Origin: Microthrixaceae bacterium
GTDB lineage: Bacteria; Actinomycetota; Acidimicrobiia; Acidimicrobiales; DATDAH01
Assembly: GCA_020637195.1 (NCBI GenBank)
Contig: JACJWK010000015.1
Span: 24,144 to 88,143, forward strand
Length of the DNA: 64,000 nucleotides
Direction: 5' to 3'
How positions within the stretch are numbered: position 1 is the stretch's first letter; every line of letters starts with the position of its first letter. This document shows positions 8,100 through 16,296 of this stretch, piece by piece. Made by a program: the position numbers and the translations under genes. The notes below the pieces were generated by a model that did not search any database, was not told where the DNA came from, and saw nothing but the letters and a program-made list of their open reading frames with translations.

Positions 8100-9922
8100 G
8101 ACGCGGCGCTCCCGGCCCCCGTGGGGGCGCTCGATGCCGTGGCGGCGGCCCGGTGCCCGTTGCCGCTCGTCGCGTCGTCGTGGCCGGCGGCGAGGATCTC
8201 GCGGTACCGGTCGCTGCCGGCGAGCAGCTCCTCGTGGGTGCCCTCGGCCACCACGCGACCGCCGTCGAGCACGACCACGCGGTCGGCCAGGGCGATGGTC
8301 GCGGGGCGGTGGGCGATGACGAGCGTGGTCCGTCCCGACATCACCTCTCGCATGGCGTCGCGGATCTCGTGCTCCTTCGTCGGGTCGACCGAGGAGGTGG
8401 CGTCGTCGAGGATGAGCACCCGGGGATCCGCCAGGATCGCCCGGGCGATCGCGATGCGCTGGCGCTGGCCGCCCGACAGCGAGAAGCCCCGCTCGCCGAT
8501 CTCGGTGGCGTAGCCCTCGGGCAGCCGCTCGATGAACTCGTGGGCGCCGGCGAGGCGCGCGGCGCGCTCGATCTCGGCCACCGAGGCGTCGGGGTCGGCG
8601 AACGCGATGTTGCCGGCCACGCTCTCGCTGAACAGGAACGTGTCCTCGAACACGATGCCGACCGCCCGTCGCAGCGAACGCAGGGCGAGGGTGGTGACGT
8701 CGACGCCGTCGATGCGGATGCGGCCCTCGTCCACGTCGTAGAAGCGCGGGAGGAGGCGGGCGATGGTGGTCTTGCCCGAGCCGGTGGCGCCGACCACCGC
8801 CACGGACTGGCCCGCCGGCACCACGAGGTCGAAGTCGTCCAGCACGGCGGGCCCACCCGGCGCGTAGGAGAAGCGCACGCCCTCGAAGCGGATCTCGCCG
8901 ACCGGGGCGTCGCCGTCCGGCCGGGGCGGGAGGCCGGCGCCGGAGGGATGGTCGACGATGACCGGGGTGGTGTCGAGGATCTCGTGCACCCGCTCGGCGG
9001 AGGCCACCGACCGCTGCCACTGGGCCACGATCATCCCGAGCATCCGCAGCGGCCAGATGAGCAGGACGACGTAGACGTTGAAGGCCACGAGCGCGCCGAG
9101 GCTCAGCTCGCCGTCGAGGACGAGGTGGCCCCCGTAGCCGAGCACCGCGATCAGACCGAGGTTGGGGAGCAGGTCGAGCGCCGGCAGGTACGTGGCCCGG
9201 ATCCGGGCGGCGGCCATGGACTCGTCGTAGACGTCGTCGGCCTCGGCCGCGAGCCGGGCGGCCTGCACCGGCTCGGCGCCGAAGCCCTTGACCACCCGCA
9301 CCCCCGAGACCGTCTCCTCCACCACGCTCGCGAGCTGCGCCGACTCCCGCTGGATGCCCATGACCGGGCCCTGGAGGCGGGTCGAGAAGCGCTTGGCCAA
9401 GACGTTGACGACGGGGAGCCCGGCGAGCGCGAGCACCGCGAGCACCGGGTTGAGGACGAGCAGGATGGCGGTGACCGCGACCACGGTGAGGACGTTCGAC
9501 ATCGTGAGCGGGATGAGCACGACGAGCTGCTGGATCTGCTGGAGGTCGGTGTTGGCCCGGCTCATCAGCTCGCCGGTCTGCGACTCGTCGTGGAACGCGA
9601 AGTGCAGGCGCTGGAGGTGCGCGTACAGGCGGTCCCGGAGGTCGGTCTCGGCCCATCGGCTCTCGCGGAAGGCGAGGTAGCGGCGCATGCCCGTGAAGGC
9701 CGCGGCGACGAGGCCCAGGGCGAAGATCACCGCGGTCCACCGGGCCAGCGCGGCGCCGTCGTAGGGATCGATGCCCCGGTCGATGGCCACCGCCACGGCC
9801 AGCGGCACCGCGACCTTGGCCAGGGTCCAGGCGAGCCCGACGCCGACCCCCGCGGCCACCCCCCGCCACTGACGGCGCAGCAGCGAGCGGATCAGGCCCG
9901 AGCCCGGGGACTGCGCCGCCAC
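8096..9922 (-). CDS. ABC exporter subunit with degenerate Walker B
   Basis: A 608-aa fused exporter half with an N-terminal membrane domain and C-terminal ATPase. Walker A is GATGSGKTT (about 379) and the signature is a canonical LSGGQRQ (about 482). Walker B reads LILDDATSS (about 504), with Asp in place of the catalytic Glu. With the partner gene this makes one consensus ATP site (partner Walker A/B plus this LSGGQ) and one degenerate site, as known for TM287/288- and BmrCD-like heterodimers. The GTG start at 9922 has no clear Shine-Dalgarno and lies 3 nt after the stop of a short upstream ORF. Confidence 0.9.
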   Translation of the reverse strand: MAAQSPGSGLIRSLLRRQWRGVAAGVGVGLAWTLAKVAVPLAVAVAIDRGIDPYDGAALARWTAVIFALGLVAAAFTGMRRYLAFRESRWAETDLRDRLYAHLQRLHFAFHDESQTGELMSRANTDLQQIQQLVVLIPLTMSNVLTVVAVTAILLVLNPVLAVLALAGLPVVNVLAKRFSTRLQGPVMGIQRESAQLASVVEETVSGVRVVKGFGAEPVQAARLAAEADDVYDESMAAARIRATYLPALDLLPNLGLIAVLGYGGHLVLDGELSLGALVAFNVYVVLLIWPLRMLGMIVAQWQRSVASAERVHEILDTTPVIVDHPSGAGLPPRPDGDAPVGEIRFEGVRFSYAPGGPAVLDDFDLVVPAGQSVAVVGATGSGKTTIARLLPRFYDVDEGRIRIDGVDVTTLALRSLRRAVGIVFEDTFLFSESVAGNIAFADPDASVAEIERAARLAGAHEFIERLPEGYATEIGERGFSLSGGQRQRIAIARAILADPRVLILDDATSSVDPTKEHEIRDAMREVMSGRTTLVIAHRPATIALADRVVVLDGGRVVAEGTHEELLAGSDRYREILAAGHDDATSGNGHRAAATASSAPTGAGSAAS

Positions 9923-9925
9923 CGG

Positions 9926-9988
9926 CTACGGCCGCGTGGCGACACGGGCGCGCAGCGCCGTGCCGTCGTCGCGGGGAGCCGGGGTCAC
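9926..9988 (-). CDS. Putative 20-aa leader peptide of the ABC exporter operon
   Basis: A GTG at 9988 is preceded by TAGCCT (9995-10000) at 6 nt, the leaderless-promoter pattern of many genes here. The frame has 20 codons and stops at TAG 9926-9928, 3 nt before the GTG of the ABC gene, which lacks a ribosome site. The predicted peptide (starts MTPAPRDDGTA) is Arg- and Ala-rich. Translational coupling or attenuation is inferred. There is no homology support for so short a frame, and it may only be part of the 5' leader. Confidence 0.35.
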   Translation of the reverse strand: MTPAPRDDGTALRARVATRP

Positions 9989-10011
9989 GCTGCCAGGCTA
10001 GGGCCCGGCGG

Positions 10012-10533
10012 TCACGGTGGAACCAGCCTTTGCTCGGCCCGGTAGCGAGCGGCCCGCTCGACGTAGAGCTGCACGGCGGCGTCGAACTCGCCCTGGGGCA
10101 CGGCGTCGAGCCGGAGCGCGGCGGGGACGCCCAGGGCCATCGCCCGCGCCGGCACCTCGGTGCCGTTCGGCACGACCGCGTTGGCCCCGACGAGGGCACC
10201 GCTGCGCACGACCACCCGGTGCAGGACCACCGAGCCCGATCCGATCAGGCACCGGTCCTCGACGACGCAGCCCTCGAGGTGGGCGTTGTGCCCGACCACG
10301 CACTCCGCCCCGATCACCGTGTCGTGCTCGGCGGTGGCGTGGACGATGGTGCCGTCCTGCACGGACGTGCGGGCACCGATGCGGATGGCCCCGTCGTCGC
10401 CGCGCAGCACCGCGGTGGGCCAGACCGAGGCGTGGGCGTCGACGCGCACCCGGCCGATCACGACGGCGTCGGGGTGCACGTAGGCGTCGGGATGGATCTC
10501 GGGCTCGACCGCGCCGAGCGCGTAGACGGGCAC
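10012..10533 (-). CDS. Gamma-carbonic-anhydrase-like hexapeptide-repeat protein
   Basis: A 173-aa left-handed beta-helix protein of the PaaY/YrdA/CaiE group. Hexapeptide repeats run from about residue 12 to 140. The three zinc-ligand histidines of gamma-class enzymes are visible in IVHAT and VVGHNAH. True carbonic anhydrase activity is known for some members; others act as thioesterases or chaperone-like proteins. The GTG start at 10533 is 7 nt after the stop of the flavin reductase gene, so they share an operon. Confidence 0.85.
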   Translation of the reverse strand: MPVYALGAVEPEIHPDAYVHPDAVVIGRVRVDAHASVWPTAVLRGDDGAIRIGARTSVQDGTIVHATAEHDTVIGAECVVGHNAHLEGCVVEDRCLIGSGSVVLHRVVVRSGALVGANAVVPNGTEVPARAMALGVPAALRLDAVPQGEFDAAVQLYVERAARYRAEQRLVPP

Positions 10534-10540
10534 CCGCGGG

Positions 10541-11044
10541 TCAGGCGTCGAAGCGCCCGTAGCCGCCCCGGTAGAAGATGAGGGGCAGGCCCTCGTTGGC
10601 GGCGTCGAGCTCGAGGACGCGCCCGATGACGACGAAGTGGTCGCCCTCGTCGTGGACCCGCTCGATCGAGCAGTCGATCCAGCCCAGCACGTCGGCGAGG
10701 ACCGGCGACCCCGAGACGCCGTCGCGGTAGCCGATCCCCGCGAACTTGTCGTCGCTCTTGCTGGCCATCACCCGGCAGAGGTCCTCCTGCTCGGACGAGA
10801 GGATGTTGGCGCAGAAGCTGCCCGACGCCTCGATGAGCGGCCAGCTCGACGACGTCTTCTGGGGGCAGAACAGCACCAGAGGAGGGTCGAGCGAGACCGA
10901 CGAGAAGGACCCGATGGCCATGCCCACGGGCTTGCCCTCGCTCGTGCCGGTGATGACCGTGACCCCCGTGGGGAAGTGGCCCAGGACGTTGCGGTAGTGG
11001 GCGGCGTCGATGCCCCCCGTGTCCGAGCTGGTCGGGTTGGTCAC
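10541..11044 (-). CDS. Flavin reductase family protein (FMN-binding split barrel)
   Basis: A 167-aa flavin-reductase-like domain. The N-terminal FPTGVTVITG, the central GSFSSVSLDPPLVLF stretch and C-terminal GDHFVVIGRV are typical of HpaC/short-chain flavin reductases. These supply reduced FMN or FAD to partner monooxygenases from NAD(P)H. No partner oxygenase is adjacent. It lies between a metallo-beta-lactamase-fold gene (31 nt upstream) and the gamma-carbonic-anhydrase-like gene (7 nt downstream) on the same strand. Confidence 0.88.
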   Translation of the reverse strand: MTNPTSSDTGGIDAAHYRNVLGHFPTGVTVITGTSEGKPVGMAIGSFSSVSLDPPLVLFCPQKTSSSWPLIEASGSFCANILSSEQEDLCRVMASKSDDKFAGIGYRDGVSGSPVLADVLGWIDCSIERVHDEGDHFVVIGRVLELDAANEGLPLIFYRGGYGRFDA

Positions 11045-11075
11045 GCTGGCTCCTCTCGGTGGTCGGCGCCCGACC

Positions 11076-11927
11076 TTACCGAGGAACGGTCACGGGCGAC
11101 CCCAGCGAGACGGTGAGCCCCTCGTGCGCGCAGAGGACCTCGTCGAGCGACGCCGCGGCCTCGAGCGACCGGGCGTAGGCCAGCAGGCGGTCGAGCTCGT
11201 CGTCGTGGTGCGTCGGGTCGTGGTGGAACAGCACGAGGCGACGAGCGCCCACCTCGGCGGCCACGTGCACGGCGTAGTCGATCGTGCAGTGCCCCCAGTG
11301 GGGCTTCTCGGCGAACTCCGCCTGCGTGAACTGCGCGTCGTGGATCAACAGGTCGACCCCCTCGCACAGCTCGGCGACCGAGTCGGCGATCGCGAAGCCG
11401 CCGTCACGGGGCTGCTGGTGGTCGCTGACGTAGGCCACGCTGCGGCCGTCCCACTCGATGCGGTAGCCGAGGGTGCGCCCGACGTGGGGCACCTCCCGGG
11501 CCCGGACCTTGGCGTCGCCCACCGCGAAGTCGGCCTCGGTGACGTCGTGGAACGCGACCTCGCCGGCGAGGTCGGCCACGCCCACCGGGAAGTACGGCTG
11601 GCGCATGAACGTGGCGAAGGCGCCCTCGAGGTCGAGGCCCGGCTCCGACGGCCCGTAGACCTCGAGGCGCGCACCCGCACGATGCAGCGGGGTGAAGAAC
11701 GGCAGCCCCTGCACGTGGTCCCAGTGGAGGTGGGTGATGAGCGCGGCGCCCCGGAAGGGCTCGTCGCTCGGGAGCGCCTCGCCCCAGAAGCGCAGCCCCG
11801 TGCCCAGGTCGAGCACGATGGGCTCGCTGCCGGGGCTCTCCAGCACGACGCACGCGGTGTTGCCCCCGTAGCGGTGGTTGTCCGCACACGGACAGGGGGT
11901 CGAGCCCCGAACCCCGTAGAACGTCAC
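11076..11927 (-). CDS. Metallo-beta-lactamase-fold hydrolase
   Basis: The core begins with the family hallmark TFYGVRGSTPCP and has the metal motif HLHWDH (HxHxDH), then VSDHQQ and HWGHCT further on. This matches the RNase Z/cyclic-phosphodiesterase-like branch of the MBL fold; the substrate is unknown. I chose GTG 11927 (283 aa), which places the start at the family N-terminus. An in-frame ATG at 12011 would add 28 unconserved residues and leave only 9 bp to the divergent hydrolase start. First gene of the run toward the flavin reductase. Confidence 0.82.
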   Translation of the reverse strand: MTFYGVRGSTPCPCADNHRYGGNTACVVLESPGSEPIVLDLGTGLRFWGEALPSDEPFRGAALITHLHWDHVQGLPFFTPLHRAGARLEVYGPSEPGLDLEGAFATFMRQPYFPVGVADLAGEVAFHDVTEADFAVGDAKVRAREVPHVGRTLGYRIEWDGRSVAYVSDHQQPRDGGFAIADSVAELCEGVDLLIHDAQFTQAEFAEKPHWGHCTIDYAVHVAAEVGARRLVLFHHDPTHHDDELDRLLAYARSLEAAASLDEVLCAHEGLTVSLGSPVTVPR

Positions 11928-12020
11928 GTTGAGCAGCGGTCTCCCCCCTTCGTCCTCCTCCCCAGAGACTACCGAAGCGCGCCGATCGGTGGGGCGCAGC
12001 GCCCGTGCCATGCTCGGAGC

Positions 12021-12887
12021 GTGGAATCGCGCAGCCTCACCGTCCGCGGCGTCGAGCTCACCTTCCTGGAGGTGGGCGAGGGCCCGCTCGCCCTCTGCCT
12101 CCACGGCTTCCCGGACACCGCCCACACGTGGCGTCACCTCGGCCCCCGGCTCGCCGAGGCCGGTTTCCACGCCGTGGCCCCGTTCAACCGCGGCTACGCC
12201 CCGTCGGCCGTGCCCGCCGACGGCCTCCACCAGACCGGCGCCCTCGCCGCCGACGCGAACGCGCTGCACGAGGCGTTGGGCGGAAACGACCGCGCGGTGC
12301 TCGTCGGCCACGACTGGGGCGCCCTCGCCGCGTACGGCGCCGCCGGCAGCGGGCCCGACCGCTGGGCCCGGGTGGTGGGCATGGCCGTGCCGCCGACGAG
12401 CGCGACCGGCCTCTCGCTCCTGTCCTACGAGCAGGTGCGGCGCTTCTGGTACGCGTACTTCTTCCTGCACCCCCTCGCCGAGATGATCGTGGCCCGAGAC
12501 GACCTCGCCTTCGTCGAGGGGCTCTGGCGCGACTGGTCGCCGGGCTACGACGCCTCCGAGGACCTCGGTCCCGTCAAGCGGGCGCTGTCCGGGCCCGCCA
12601 ACCTCACCGCGGCGCTGGGGACCTACCGCGCCACCTTCGGCGGCGGCGAGCAGTCGCCCGGCCTGGCCGACGAGCAGGCCGCCTGCGGCGAGGTCCCGCC
12701 CCAGCCCACCCTGTACCTGCACGGCGACCAGGACGGCTGCGTGGGCGTGGACGTGGCCCGCGCCGCGGCGCCGGCGTTCGACCGGGAGGGCTGCGCCTTC
12801 GCGGTGGTGCCCGGGACCGGCCACTTCCTGCACCTCGAGGCGCCCGGCGCGGTGAACGACCGGATCGTGGCGTTCCTCACCGGCTGA
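12021..12887 (+). CDS. Alpha/beta hydrolase, epoxide hydrolase/dehalogenase-like
   Basis: A 288-aa alpha/beta hydrolase. The oxyanion segment is LHGFPDTAHTW and the nucleophile elbow is VGHDWGA with Asp rather than Ser, as in epoxide hydrolases and haloalkane dehalogenases. GDQDG supplies the acid and GTGHFLHLE the histidine. The nucleophilic Asp argues against a simple esterase. GTG 12021 is preceded by CATGCT at 6 nt, a possible leaderless start. It is divergent from the MBL-fold gene and convergent with the ferritin-like operon. Confidence 0.87.
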   Translation: MESRSLTVRGVELTFLEVGEGPLALCLHGFPDTAHTWRHLGPRLAEAGFHAVAPFNRGYAPSAVPADGLHQTGALAADANALHEALGGNDRAVLVGHDWGALAAYGAAGSGPDRWARVVGMAVPPTSATGLSLLSYEQVRRFWYAYFFLHPLAEMIVARDDLAFVEGLWRDWSPGYDASEDLGPVKRALSGPANLTAALGTYRATFGGGEQSPGLADEQAACGEVPPQPTLYLHGDQDGCVGVDVARAAAPAFDREGCAFAVVPGTGHFLHLEAPGAVNDRIVAFLTG

Positions 12888-12951
12888 GGCCTCGCCCACG
12901 GACGCGGCGGCGCCCACCGACGCGGCGGCGCCCCACCCCGGAACGAGGCAG

Positions 12952-12971
12952 GGCGCCCGTCGCCGGGCGCC
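12952..12971. terminator. Hairpin between convergent genes
   Basis: GGCGCCCG and CGGGCGCC form a perfect 8-bp stem around a TCGC loop, between the hydrolase (plus) and ferritin-like (minus) stop codons. There is no U-tract, as is usual in such GC-rich genomes. The assignment as a bidirectional terminator rests on position. Confidence 0.4.
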
Positions 12972-12982
12972 GACCGGAGCCC

Positions 12983-13942
12983 TCAGCCCGCGGTGGTCGT
13001 GGTGGACCCGCCGACGGTCGTGGTGGTCGAGCCGCCGCCGGCGGTCGTCGTGGTCGACGACCCGCCCGCGGTGGTCGTGGTGGTGTCGCCGCCGGCGTCG
13101 CCGCCGTCGGCCCCCGCGCCCGAACCCCCGTCGGCGCCGACGAAGGCCTCCTCGGGGACCCGGTCGTCGACCGGCAGGAAGGCCACCGGCACCTGGTCCT
13201 CGTCGAGGAAGCCGCGCAGCACCGCCTGATGGCGGGCCTCGACCCCCCCGATGCCCATGATCGCCTGGCGCAGCGTCGTGGTGGAGAGCTCGCCGGCCGC
13301 CCAGGCGTAGGTCTCGGCGGCGGCGGTCTCGAGGTCGAGGGCCAGCCGCACCACGCTGTCCTCGTCGGTGAGGCCGTCGAGCGCCGGGGTGACGACGTTG
13401 TCCTGGAGGAAGGTGTTGGCCTCCTCGAACGGCGTGCCGCCGGCGTCGGTGGTCGCCTGCTGGAGCGCCCCGGCGTGGTCGTCGTGCTGGTCTCGGAAGA
13501 GCACGGCCGCCTGGGCGACGTCGGGGTTCGTGACGAGCCCCGAGTCGATGGCGGTCTGGTAGGTGCTCACCGCCAGGATCTCGAGCGACGTGGCCGTGCG
13601 CAGGAGGTCGAGGTCGAACTCGACGTCGGCGGGGTCGGCCGTGGTCGTGGTCGCGTCGGCGGGCAGGCCGCTCTCGGCGACGTCGGTCTCGCCGTCGTCG
13701 CTGCACGCGGCCAGGACCGCGGCGCCGAGCACGGTGGCCCCGCCGATCTTCAGGAACCCCCGGCGGGAGGGCACGCCGAGGAGGTGGGCCTTGGCCGCCG
13801 CCGAGGTGCCGGGCCCGCCCGACGACCGGCGGTCGGCGGCGAAGAGGCGGGCCAGCGCGTCCCGCCAGGGACCCAGCGCGGCGGCCTGGTCGGCCCGGCT
13901 CGCCCGGAGCTGGCGGCGGACCTCGTCTCGTGAGTAGTTCAT
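12983..13942 (-). CDS. Tat-exported ferritin-like lipoprotein with Thr-rich tail
   Basis: A 319-aa protein. A twin-arginine signal (SRRGFLK at about 60) runs into a lipobox LAAC, giving a Tat-exported lipoprotein. The ferritin-like helical domain (about 108-255) has repeated Glu/His ligand sets: LEILAVSTY, QHDDHAGAL, DLETAAAETY and EARHQAVL. This is consistent with a diiron site outside the membrane. The last about 50 residues are GGSTTTT-type repeats, probably a cell-wall linker. ATG 13942 has AGAGGA 10 nt upstream. It follows a second ferritin-like gene by 29 nt. Confidence 0.83.
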   Translation of the reverse strand: MNYSRDEVRRQLRASRADQAAALGPWRDALARLFAADRRSSGGPGTSAAAKAHLLGVPSRRGFLKIGGATVLGAAVLAACSDDGETDVAESGLPADATTTTADPADVEFDLDLLRTATSLEILAVSTYQTAIDSGLVTNPDVAQAAVLFRDQHDDHAGALQQATTDAGGTPFEEANTFLQDNVVTPALDGLTDEDSVVRLALDLETAAAETYAWAAGELSTTTLRQAIMGIGGVEARHQAVLRGFLDEDQVPVAFLPVDDRVPEEAFVGADGGSGAGADGGDAGGDTTTTTAGGSSTTTTAGGGSTTTTVGGSTTTTAG

Positions 13943-13971
13943 CGCGTCGCGTTCCTCTCGTCTCGGGCGCT

Positions 13972-14700
13972 TCAGCCGTTCACCGGGTACTCGCGGGGGC
14001 TGAGGGCGCCCTCCTGGCCCTGGAAGGTGGGCACGTACTCCTCGAGGTCCTGGCCGAGCGCCTGCCCGAGCACGACCGCGTGCTGGGACTCGATGGGCAG
14101 CACCGTGGCCGCGGCGAGCGCGGCGTCGCGGTCCTGCAGGACGCCGAGGCTGAAGTAGTAGGTCGCCGCGGCCCCGTTCTCGAGGTCCTGGGCGATCTGG
14201 AGGAGGGCGTCCTGGTCGGCTGCCTCGCCGATCTGGGGGGCGAAGACGTCGAGCACCGCCTGGTTCGCCTCGCCGGTGGCCGCGTCGCTCGCCACGGCCC
14301 CGAACGCGTCGGCGTGCTCGGAGTGGTGCCGGCGGAAGATCTCGGCGACGTCGACGACGCCGCCGTCGAGCAGGCCCGTGTCGATGGCGGCCGAGTAGGC
14401 CTCGACGGCGGCCAGCTCGACGCTCTCGGCGAAGGCGGCGAGATCGCCGTCCGACAGGGTCTCCTGGGCCCACGCCGCCGGCATGAGGCGGGCCATGGGG
14501 ACGAGCGTCGATCCCAGGGTGAGGACCGCGCCCCCGAGCCCCGCGTCACGAAGGAAGCGACGCCGGCTGCGGGCCAGCACGCGGCTCGTCTCCCCGAAGT
14601 GCACCTCGCGGAGGTCCTCGTGGACCGTGGCCATGGCCTCGCGGTGCTGGTCGTCGACATCGTCGGCGAGCTGCCGCAACGCTCGAGTCGTGATCTCCAC
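13972..14700 (-). CDS. Tat-exported ferritin-like protein
   Basis: A 242-aa ferritin-like protein. After a long N-region, SRRRFLRD plus a hydrophobic stretch ending AWAQ forms a Tat signal with a signal-peptidase-I site. The helical domain repeats the pattern of its neighbour: VELAAVEAY, HHSEHADAF, DLENGAAATYYF and IESQHAVVL supply Glu and His ligands. I chose GTG 14700 because AAGGAG lies at ideal spacing; ATG 14727 in frame lacks such a site. The two ferritin-like genes probably arose by duplication and are co-transcribed. Confidence 0.82.
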   Translation of the reverse strand: MEITTRALRQLADDVDDQHREAMATVHEDLREVHFGETSRVLARSRRRFLRDAGLGGAVLTLGSTLVPMARLMPAAWAQETLSDGDLAAFAESVELAAVEAYSAAIDTGLLDGGVVDVAEIFRRHHSEHADAFGAVASDAATGEANQAVLDVFAPQIGEAADQDALLQIAQDLENGAAATYYFSLGVLQDRDAALAAATVLPIESQHAVVLGQALGQDLEEYVPTFQGQEGALSPREYPVNG

Positions 14701-14824
14701 GGACGCTCCTTGGTTCGGGTCGTTCATCGGTCGTGCCGGGAGGATCTTGTCGCCCCACGACCCCTCGACGCCAACGGGCCGCCGGCGGGGCGCACCCACC
14801 GACGGCCCGTTGCGGGACGCTCGC

Positions 14825-15277
14825 TCAGCTGCTGACGCTGACCGTGCCCGTCATCGAGGCGTGGATGTTGCAGTGGTAGGTGAACTCGCCGGCCTCGTCG
14901 AAGGTCTGCTCGAAGGTGTCGCCGCTCGACAGGTTGCCCGAGTCGAACGAGTCGTCGTCGGCGGTGACGGTGTGCGTCGTGCCGTCCTCGTTGGTCCACG
15001 TGACGCTGTCGCCCACGGTGATCGAGATCGGGTCGGGCTCGAACGCGAAGTTCTGGATCACCGGTGCGGTCGACTCCGCCGGGGTGTCCGAGGCGTCCGC
15101 CGCGGTGGTGTCGGTGGAGCCTCCACCCGAGTAGTCGGTGCCGCTCTCGGCCGCCGTCGTGTCGCTGGCGCCCTCCGAGTCGGAGTCGTCGTCGCTGCCG
15201 CAGGCGGCGAGGCCCAGCACGAGCAGGCCCGCGGCCGCCAGCGCCACCAGGCGCCGAGTGATCGATCGGTGTGGCAT
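14825..15277 (-). CDS. Cupredoxin (plastocyanin-like) lipoprotein
   Basis: A 150-aa exported blue-copper-type protein. The signal peptide ends in the lipobox LGLAAC, followed by a Ser/Asp/Thr-rich linker (about 27-70) and a cupredoxin fold. Type I copper ligands are visible: His in GTTHTVTADD, then Cys, His and Met in YHCNIHASM. It likely carries electrons or copper outside the membrane. ATG 15277 has GGGGGGAA upstream. It lies between the anti-sigma gene and the ferritin-like genes on the same strand, 124 nt from each side or slightly more. Confidence 0.88.
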   Translation of the reverse strand: MPHRSITRRLVALAAAGLLVLGLAACGSDDDSDSEGASDTTAAESGTDYSGGGSTDTTAADASDTPAESTAPVIQNFAFEPDPISITVGDSVTWTNEDGTTHTVTADDDSFDSGNLSSGDTFEQTFDEAGEFTYHCNIHASMTGTVSVSS

Positions 15278-15420
15278 GGAGGTTCCCCCCGTTGGTTGGT
15301 CGGACCGAGTCGTCCTCCGAGATTGTGACGCACCAGGGCGCCCGACGCGGGCCGTCCGGGCGGGCGGGGTCGCCGCCGAGGGGCCCGCACCCCCGCGTCG
15401 AGGCCCGTTCGAGGCCCCGC

Positions 15421-16296
15421 TCAGGCGAGCGAGCCGACCACGAGCGGCGCCGAGGTGGGCTGGTCGGCCCCGCCTCGCGCCTCGGTGGTGATGGCGAGCG
15501 CGGCGGTCGGGGCCTCCACCTGGAACGCCTCCACGCCGGGGTCGTGGCCGAGCACGCCGAGCGACACCGCCCGCCCACCGTCGAGGCCCCAGAGCTGATA
15601 GGTCGACCCCGGGCCCGCGTCCGGGAGGGTGCCCCCGAGCAGGTAGCCGTCGCCGTCGGCGGTCACCACGGCCCGCAGCACCAGGCCGTCGTCGCCGGGC
15701 CGGTCGCCACTCCCGGGCGGCGCCAGGCGCACCACCCGCGAGCCCGGGTCGGCGAGCGCGTCCGCCACCGAGCCCGGGACTCCGGCCTCGTCGACCTGGG
15801 CCGCCAGGTCGTCGATCCGCGCCTGTTGGTCCCGGATGGTCAGCACACCCACCGCACCGGCCACGAGCAGGCACGCCGCGGCGACGGCCGCCACCGCCAC
15901 GGTGGGCCGCGACCAGCGACGGCCGCGACGGGCGTCACCGAGGGGGATCACCGGGGCCGGCGCGTCCGGCGCGGGACGAGGGCCCGCGCCGTCGTGACCG
16001 TCGAGGGTCGCCAGGACGGCGACCGGGTCCGACGGGACCGGGGCACCGCCCTCGTCGCCGTCGATCGCCTCGGCGATGCGGTCCCACAGGCCCGCCGGGG
16101 CGGCGGCACCCGCGTTGCCGAGCAGCGCCGCCACCGCCCGGTGCTCCTCCACCTCGGCCCGGCACTGCGGGCACGCGCGGAGGTGGCGCTCGACCGCCGC
16201 GGCCTCGCCGGGCTCGACCGCGTCGAGGGCGTAGGCGCCGAGGAGCTCGCGGAGCTCGTCGTGGTGGGTCGGTTCCAAGGGGGTGTGGTCGCTCAT
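15421..16296 (-). CDS. RskA-like zinc anti-sigma factor
   Basis: A 291-aa single-pass membrane protein. The cytoplasmic zinc-finger anti-sigma domain (about 10-50) has the His...CPQC pattern in VERHLRACPQCRAEV. A transmembrane helix follows at about 131-153, and the extracytoplasmic domain matches the RskA C-terminal family (TYQLWGLDGG, ending APLVVGSLA). It would hold the sigma factor at the membrane until regulated proteolysis. Its ATG overlaps the sigma-factor stop by 4 nt (ATGA), a classic sigma/anti-sigma arrangement. Confidence 0.92.
   Translation of the reverse strand: MSDHTPLEPTHHDELRELLGAYALDAVEPGEAAAVERHLRACPQCRAEVEEHRAVAALLGNAGAAAPAGLWDRIAEAIDGDEGGAPVPSDPVAVLATLDGHDGAGPRPAPDAPAPVIPLGDARRGRRWSRPTVAVAAVAAACLLVAGAVGVLTIRDQQARIDDLAAQVDEAGVPGSVADALADPGSRVVRLAPPGSGDRPGDDGLVLRAVVTADGDGYLLGGTLPDAGPGSTYQLWGLDGGRAVSLGVLGHDPGVEAFQVEAPTAALAITTEARGGADQPTSAPLVVGSLA

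Noticed and set aside
12896..12940. Two copies of GACGCGGCGGCGCCC after the hydrolase stop
   Set aside because: Short, GC-only and in a convergent gap; probably chance or part of terminator sequence.
12989..13090. GTC/GTGG-rich repetitive DNA as a separate tandem repeat
   Set aside because: It is explained by Thr/Gly-rich coding in the tail of the ferritin-like lipoprotein.
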